Shown one piece after another: positions 15,953 through 18,815 of a DNA stretch of 18,815 nt; the stretch's first letter is position 1, and each line of letters starts with the position of its first letter. Below the pieces are notes generated by a model, which saw only the letters and a program-made list of their open reading frames with translations, did no database searches and had not been told where the DNA came from. The DNA lies in contig DSCZ01000044.1 of NCBI GenBank assembly GCA_011048855.1, forward strand, positions 1 through 18,815, given 5' to 3'. The position numbers and the translations under genes are program-made. This DNA comes from Desulfobacteraceae bacterium. Lineage in GTDB: Bacteria; Desulfobacterota; DSM-4660; Desulfatiglandales; Desulfatiglandaceae.

Positions 15953-16174
15953 TCATCCTGTGCGGGAAGATTCCACTAGAATATTTTCGCCTGAGAAGCC
16001 TATTTTTTGCCCTTTTCTGATCTTGCACCTCTTTCGGTGTTCAACCTGGCCGTCCACTTTCACCAGGCCCTCCTCGACCGCCGCCTTGGCGGCGCCCCCG
16101 CTTTCACACAGGCCTGAAGCTTTCAACAGCTTGATGAGTTCTATATAATCCCCGTCTATGGTGAACTTTTCCAA
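15953..16174 (-). CDS. S4-domain RNA-binding protein (YbcJ/YaaA-like)
   Basis: The 73-aa protein is a stand-alone S4 domain: LIKLLKASGLCESGGAAK supplies the two RNA-binding helices and VKVDGQVEHRKRCKIRKGQKI the following beta hairpin. Members bind structured RNA, often linked with ribosomes. The start is a TTG at 16174 with GAGGAG about 5 nt upstream; no in-frame ATG fits. It is 21 nt downstream of the DUF3820 gene and probably co-transcribed with it. Confidence 0.88.
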   Translation of the reverse strand: MEKFTIDGDYIELIKLLKASGLCESGGAAKAAVEEGLVKVDGQVEHRKRCKIRKGQKIGFSGENILVESSRTG

Positions 16175-16195
16175 TGCAGCTCCTCGATGCTCAAA

Positions 16196-16432
16196 TCAAA
16201 AATTTTTTATTTTTCGAACCATATGTTCCAGGCCGTTTATCTTGATTTCATAGATCGCCTGCAGCATCGATCCCAGTTCCCCTTCGGGGAAGCCTTTCTG
16301 TGAAAACCAAACCAGGTAGGCCTCGGGCAGATCGATGAGATATCTCCCCTGGTATTTGCCGAAGGGCATTTTCGTTTTTGCCAGCCTGAGCAGGTAGACT
16401 GTGTTGTCTGTGACGTTCGGTGTTTCTGTCAT
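16196..16432 (-). CDS. DUF3820 family protein
   Basis: The 78-aa protein has the family signature MPFGKYQGRYLIDLPEAYLVWF followed by FPEGELGSMLQAIYEIKINGLE. The family is widespread in proteobacteria and of unknown biochemical role; it has been annotated as a putative quorum-sensing-regulated virulence factor. I prefer the ATG at 16432, which has GGAGA about 5 nt upstream, over the ATG at 16444, which lies before that site. It is followed 21 nt later by the S4 gene. Confidence 0.85.
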   Translation of the reverse strand: MTETPNVTDNTVYLLRLAKTKMPFGKYQGRYLIDLPEAYLVWFSQKGFPEGELGSMLQAIYEIKINGLEHMVRKIKNF

Positions 16433-16576
16433 ACAGGTCTCCATTTGATAAAAATAAATCTACCACGCGTCTCTTCCGGAGGCAAACAGAATGCTCTTTT
16501 CTTTTTCTCATCCATCACCAAGAATGCCATCTCTTGATGGGGTGAATTGCAAACGCGGCGACGGGATCGTATTTGA

Positions 16577-16582
16577 ATTATA
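16577..16582 (-). promoter_or_regulatory. possible -10 box for the DUF3820-S4 pair
   Basis: A perfect TATAAT lies on the minus strand about 145 nt upstream of the DUF3820 start, but no good -35 is found at 16-18 nt; that position falls in the palindromic repeat at 16596-16720. Chance occurrence is possible. Confidence 0.25.
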
Positions 16583-16595
16583 CAGTCGGAAATTT

Positions 16596-16720
16596 GACGG
16601 CGACGTAAAAAGTTCAACTGCTGCGTTACGCTTCATCCTTCGTCGCTGCAGCGTACTGTAAGTACGCCTCACTCCTCAGGATTCGCAAGCCTTGCATTTG
16701 GAGCTTTTTACATAGCCGTC
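16596..16720. repeat. 125-bp palindromic repeat element (MITE/REP-like)
   Basis: The 20-nt ends GACGGCGACGTAAAAAGTTC (16596-16615) and 16701-16720 are inverted repeats matching at 16 positions. Inside is a second perfect hairpin, GCGTACT-GTA-AGTACGC (16651-16667). It encodes no protein. The end GACGGC-NNN-GTAAAAAGT is shared with 7057-7075, showing a dispersed family. Another related arm (TGAGTT-TTTACG-AACTCA, 16728-16745) follows directly. Such non-coding, nested palindromes fit a miniature element moved in trans. Confidence 0.8.
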
Positions 16721-16760
16721 TCATTTGTGAGTTTTTACGAACTCATCAATTGGCGTTTCA

Positions 16761-16786
16761 TCACATTTATCGCGCGAAAAATGTGA
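16761..16786. repeat. TCACATTT/AAATGTGA inverted repeat
   Basis: 8-nt arms at 16761-16768 and 16779-16786 flank a 10-nt spacer and are followed by seven T. It looks like an intrinsic terminator for the plus strand, but no plus-strand gene lies upstream. The right arm is also half of the CRP/FNR-like site, so an operator reading is preferred. Confidence 0.6.
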
Positions 16787-16800
16787 TTTTTTTCACATAA
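16779..16800. promoter_or_regulatory. CRP/FNR-family-like operator
   Basis: TGTGA (16782-16786) and TCACA (16793-16797) are separated by exactly 6 nt, with AAA before and TAA after. This matches the Escherichia coli CRP consensus half-sites perfectly. The centre is about 61 nt upstream of the ATPase ATG. A further inverted half-site TCACA lies at 16761. Which CRP/FNR-type regulator would use it is unknown; none is encoded here. Confidence 0.5.
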
Positions 16801-16813
16801 TCGAACGGAATGC

Positions 16814-16843
16814 TTGGCTTCGGATCCTGCAATGGGATATATA
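16814..16843 (+). promoter_or_regulatory. possible promoter of the DUF4143 ATPase gene
   Basis: TTGGCT (16814-16819) and TATATA (16838-16843) are 18 nt apart, each 4 of 6 to consensus. Transcription would start close to the ATG at 16851, so the mRNA would be leaderless or nearly so. This fits the absence of a Shine-Dalgarno sequence. The operator centre would then sit near -61. Confidence 0.3.
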
Positions 16844-16850
16844 TTTCACC

Positions 16851-18173
16851 ATGAAAAGGGATCTTTATTTGCAATTGCAACGATGGAAAATTTCTCCTCG
16901 GCGAAAGCCGTTGTTGCTGCAGGGCGCCCGGCAGACAGGAAAGACTTATCTTTTGCAAAAATTCGGTCAGGAAAAGTACCAGTCCGTCATTTATTGCAAC
17001 TTTGAAGAAAATCCTAATCTGGATCAATTTTTTCAGAGGGATCTCGATCCAGACAGGATACTTGCGGAGCTTTCGGTTTATTTCGACCGGGAAATCCGCC
17101 CCGGAAAGGACCTGGTTATCTTCGACGAAGTGCAGGTATCCAATCATGCATTGAATTCGCTGAAGTATTTCGCCGAGAAGCGTAATGACATCCATATTGC
17201 TGCCGCCGGTTCCCTTCTTGGCTTGAAACCTTCGACTCCAGGGTCGTTTCCGGTCGGAAAGGTCACTTTCCAATACCTTCATCCGATGACATTTCTTGAA
17301 TTTTTAGAGGCCATGGGAGAAGGACGCCATCGTCGGCTTATTGAAGGCGTCAATAAACTGGAGCCACTTACGGAAGCGTTCCACAACCGGCTGATCGACC
17401 TGCTCCGGCAGTATTATTTCACTGGAGGGATGCCGGAGGCAGTGGGCCATTTCGCGGGAGCAGGGGATGCGCAGGGCACGCGTGAAATTCAACAGAATAT
17501 CCTCAGATCCTATGTGCTTGATTTCGCAAAACATGCGCCTCCAGCGGATATACACAAGTTGACCTCCATCTGGGAATCTATTCCCAAACATCTGGCCCGT
17601 GAAAACAAGAAATTCATTTTTTCAGCAATTAGAAAAGGGGCACGCGCGCGGGAATATGAAAATGCTTTGGTTTGGTTGCGGGATGCCGGCCTGGTTTACC
17701 GTGCGACGGCCGCGGAAAAAGATCGGATTCCACTTAAACACTATGCTGATCCCGGCTGTTTCAAAATATATGCTTTGGATGTAGGCCTCCTGGGAGCGAT
17801 GGCTGATTCATCCGCCAGGCTCCTGGCAAGCGGGGGGCGTCTGTTCAACGAATATGAAGGTGCTTTCGTGGAAAACTATGTGGCTCAACAGCTCGTCTCG
17901 TGCGGAACCAGGGATCTCTACTACTGGCGAAGCAGTGGCGGGCGGGCCGAACTAGACTTTTTAGTTGAAAGTGATGATCTGGTGTTTCCTCTGGAAGTCA
18001 AAGCCGGGATCAACCCCAGGAGCAAGAGTCTTAAGTCATATGATGCACAATTTTCCCCTCCCGTGTTGTTGCGGTTCAATCTTCTGAATTTTCATAGGGA
18101 CGGAAAATTGTATAATATCCCATTGTATGCCGTGTCACAAATTTACAGGCTTCTCAACCACCTCTGCGAATGA
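16851..18173 (+). CDS. AAA ATPase with DUF4143 domain
   Basis: The 440-aa protein has a Walker A GARQTGKT (25-32), Walker B LVIFDE (88-93) and a sensor-like AAAGSLLG (117-124). The C-terminal DUF4143 region contains a restriction-nuclease-like pattern: Glu341 in FVENYV, YYWR (357-360), Asp369 in AELDF and Glu382-x-Lys384 in LEVKAG. This family is very common in bacteria and archaea, often in lineage-specific expansions and near mobile or defence genes; its function is not established. No Shine-Dalgarno precedes the ATG. No partner gene lies beside it on the same strand. The gene appears intact and of normal length. Confidence 0.92.
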   Translation: MKRDLYLQLQRWKISPRRKPLLLQGARQTGKTYLLQKFGQEKYQSVIYCNFEENPNLDQFFQRDLDPDRILAELSVYFDREIRPGKDLVIFDEVQVSNHALNSLKYFAEKRNDIHIAAAGSLLGLKPSTPGSFPVGKVTFQYLHPMTFLEFLEAMGEGRHRRLIEGVNKLEPLTEAFHNRLIDLLRQYYFTGGMPEAVGHFAGAGDAQGTREIQQNILRSYVLDFAKHAPPADIHKLTSIWESIPKHLARENKKFIFSAIRKGARAREYENALVWLRDAGLVYRATAAEKDRIPLKHYADPGCFKIYALDVGLLGAMADSSARLLASGGRLFNEYEGAFVENYVAQQLVSCGTRDLYYWRSSGGRAELDFLVESDDLVFPLEVKAGINPRSKSLKSYDAQFSPPVLLRFNLLNFHRDGKLYNIPLYAVSQIYRLLNHLCE

Positions 18174-18202
18174 ATTTTGCTTTTTTTCCTTCATGCGAAA
18201 TA

Positions 18203-18815
18203 TCAACATCTCTTTATTCCCCATTTGCCGGTGGCAGCCCCCGATAGGATATGCGGCGTACACCGTGCCGGTTCAAGGCAATAACACTGACAAGGATCAA
18301 GACACCGCCGGATATGAAGCGAATTGTAAGGCGCTCGCCCATAAAGAAGACACCGAAAAGTGCCGTGAACAGCACTTCGCTCATCAGGAAAAGCCCCCCC
18401 CTCCCAGCTTTTACAGTAGTGAAACCCCTGGTTCATCAGGAGCTGCCCGAAGATCGAAGTGACGGCGATCCCCGCGAGGATCGCTGCATCAAGCGGTGAA
18501 GAAGGTATCCCCGGAGACGTGAACATATGAGGAAGGCTAACGCCGGTTCCCATGATACAGAAAAACATGAAGATAACCACCGAGCCGTTGGTCTCACGCA
18601 GCTTCTTGATGATCGAGATGGTGAGCCCGGCGATGACCCCTGCAAGCAGGGCAAATACCTGGCCTAAAATAGACCCCTCGATCTTGATGTCGAAAATAAC
18701 GGCGACACCGGCAATCGCAGCCAGCACACAGACCGTTTCGAATCTCGAAATGTTTTCCCTGAAAAGAAGAAACGAAAAGGCGGCGGCGAAGGCAGGAAAC
18801 GAATAGAAGAGCACA
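18203..18815 (-). pseudogene. EamA/DMT family transporter, 5' end outside the window, frameshifted
   Basis: The visible part begins in the end of the first EamA domain (VLFYSFPAFAAAFSFLLF...REN) and runs through several hydrophobic helices of the second, so roughly 90-100 N-terminal residues lie beyond the window. The frame reads normally to KSWEGG and then shifts at a run of eight G (18394-18401 as C on the plus strand) to a polar, cysteine-rich tail ending at 18203. With seven G it would continue LFLMSEVLFTALFGVFFMGE and on to a stop at 18214-18216, exactly what the family predicts. Family members export amino acids, nucleotide-sugars or other metabolites; the substrate cannot be told. The shift may be biological (phase-variable tract or recent mutation) or a sequencing error. 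Confidence 0.85.
18394..18401. repeat. G8/C8 homopolymer at the transporter frameshift
   Basis: Eight consecutive C on the plus strand (G on the coding strand) lie exactly where the EamA reading frame breaks. One base fewer restores the family-like C-terminus. Confidence 0.9.

Noticed and set aside
16761..16793. Intrinsic terminator (8-bp stem plus seven T)
   Set aside because: No plus-strand gene ends upstream, and the right arm forms a perfect CRP-type site with the following TCACA, so an operator is the better reading, though both are possible.
18174..18202. Terminator for the ATPase gene with the T-rich run near 18181
   Set aside because: The only stem found is short and imperfect with a long T-containing loop, so it is not a credible terminator.

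Overview
The window looks like a chromosomal segment of a deltaproteobacterium-type organism (Desulfobacterota is my best guess). The basis is a split glycine decarboxylase (GcvPA/GcvPB), a stand-alone LUD protein, a moderately high G+C core and several families of short palindromic repeats of the kind I associate with sulfate-reducer genomes. The taxonomic call is inference; no rRNA, tRNA or other phylogenetic marker was seen.

Positions 1-6146 (plus strand) hold a compact housekeeping run: a Ppx/GppA-family phosphatase, guaB (IMP dehydrogenase), guaA (GMP synthase), a LUD-domain protein and an aspartate kinase. Spacing is very tight (14-nt overlap, 1-nt gap, 15-nt gap, 33-nt gap). GuaB and GuaA together turn IMP into GMP.

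Positions 6138-12503 (minus strand) hold a glycine cleavage/lipoylation operon read as gcvH-gcvPA-gcvPB-FAD oxidoreductase-lipB-lipA. LipB and LipA make and attach the lipoyl group that GcvH needs, and GcvPA/GcvPB load the aminomethyl group onto it. gcvT is absent. The flavoprotein in the place where dihydrolipoamide dehydrogenase would be expected has a single-cysteine, CoA-disulfide-reductase/NADH-oxidase-like active site. The last codons of lipB lie inside a palindromic repeat. lipA overlaps the end of the aspartate kinase gene tail to tail.

Positions 12504-13935 carry a repeat-rich spacer (REP-like hairpins, two kinds of 7-bp tandem repeat) and an Lrp/AsnC regulator preceded by a small HExxH metallopeptidase. 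The Lrp gene lies just upstream of gcvH on the same strand, so it is a natural candidate regulator of the gcv operon.

Positions 13936-15950 are an AT-richer accessory patch. It contains a 3'-truncated nuclease-like gene fused tail to tail with an unrecognised gene, a 36-codon remnant, and an overlapping two-gene module (65-aa small protein plus nucleotidyltransferase) resembling toxin-antitoxin-type layouts. An exact 25-nt palindromic repeat occurs in opposite orientation at 12970-12994 and 15902-15926, bracketing this patch and the Lrp/metallopeptidase pair.

Positions 15953-18815 carry an S4 RNA-binding protein and a DUF3820 protein (minus), a 125-bp palindromic repeat element, a CRP/FNR-like operator and a DUF4143 AAA ATPase (plus). 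Last comes the 3' part of an EamA/DMT transporter (minus, cut by the window edge), whose frame is broken at a run of eight G.

I saw no complete undescribed system. The best candidates for follow-up are the small-protein/nucleotidyltransferase pair, the single-cysteine flavoprotein in the gcv operon, and the palindromic repeat family that reaches into lipB.
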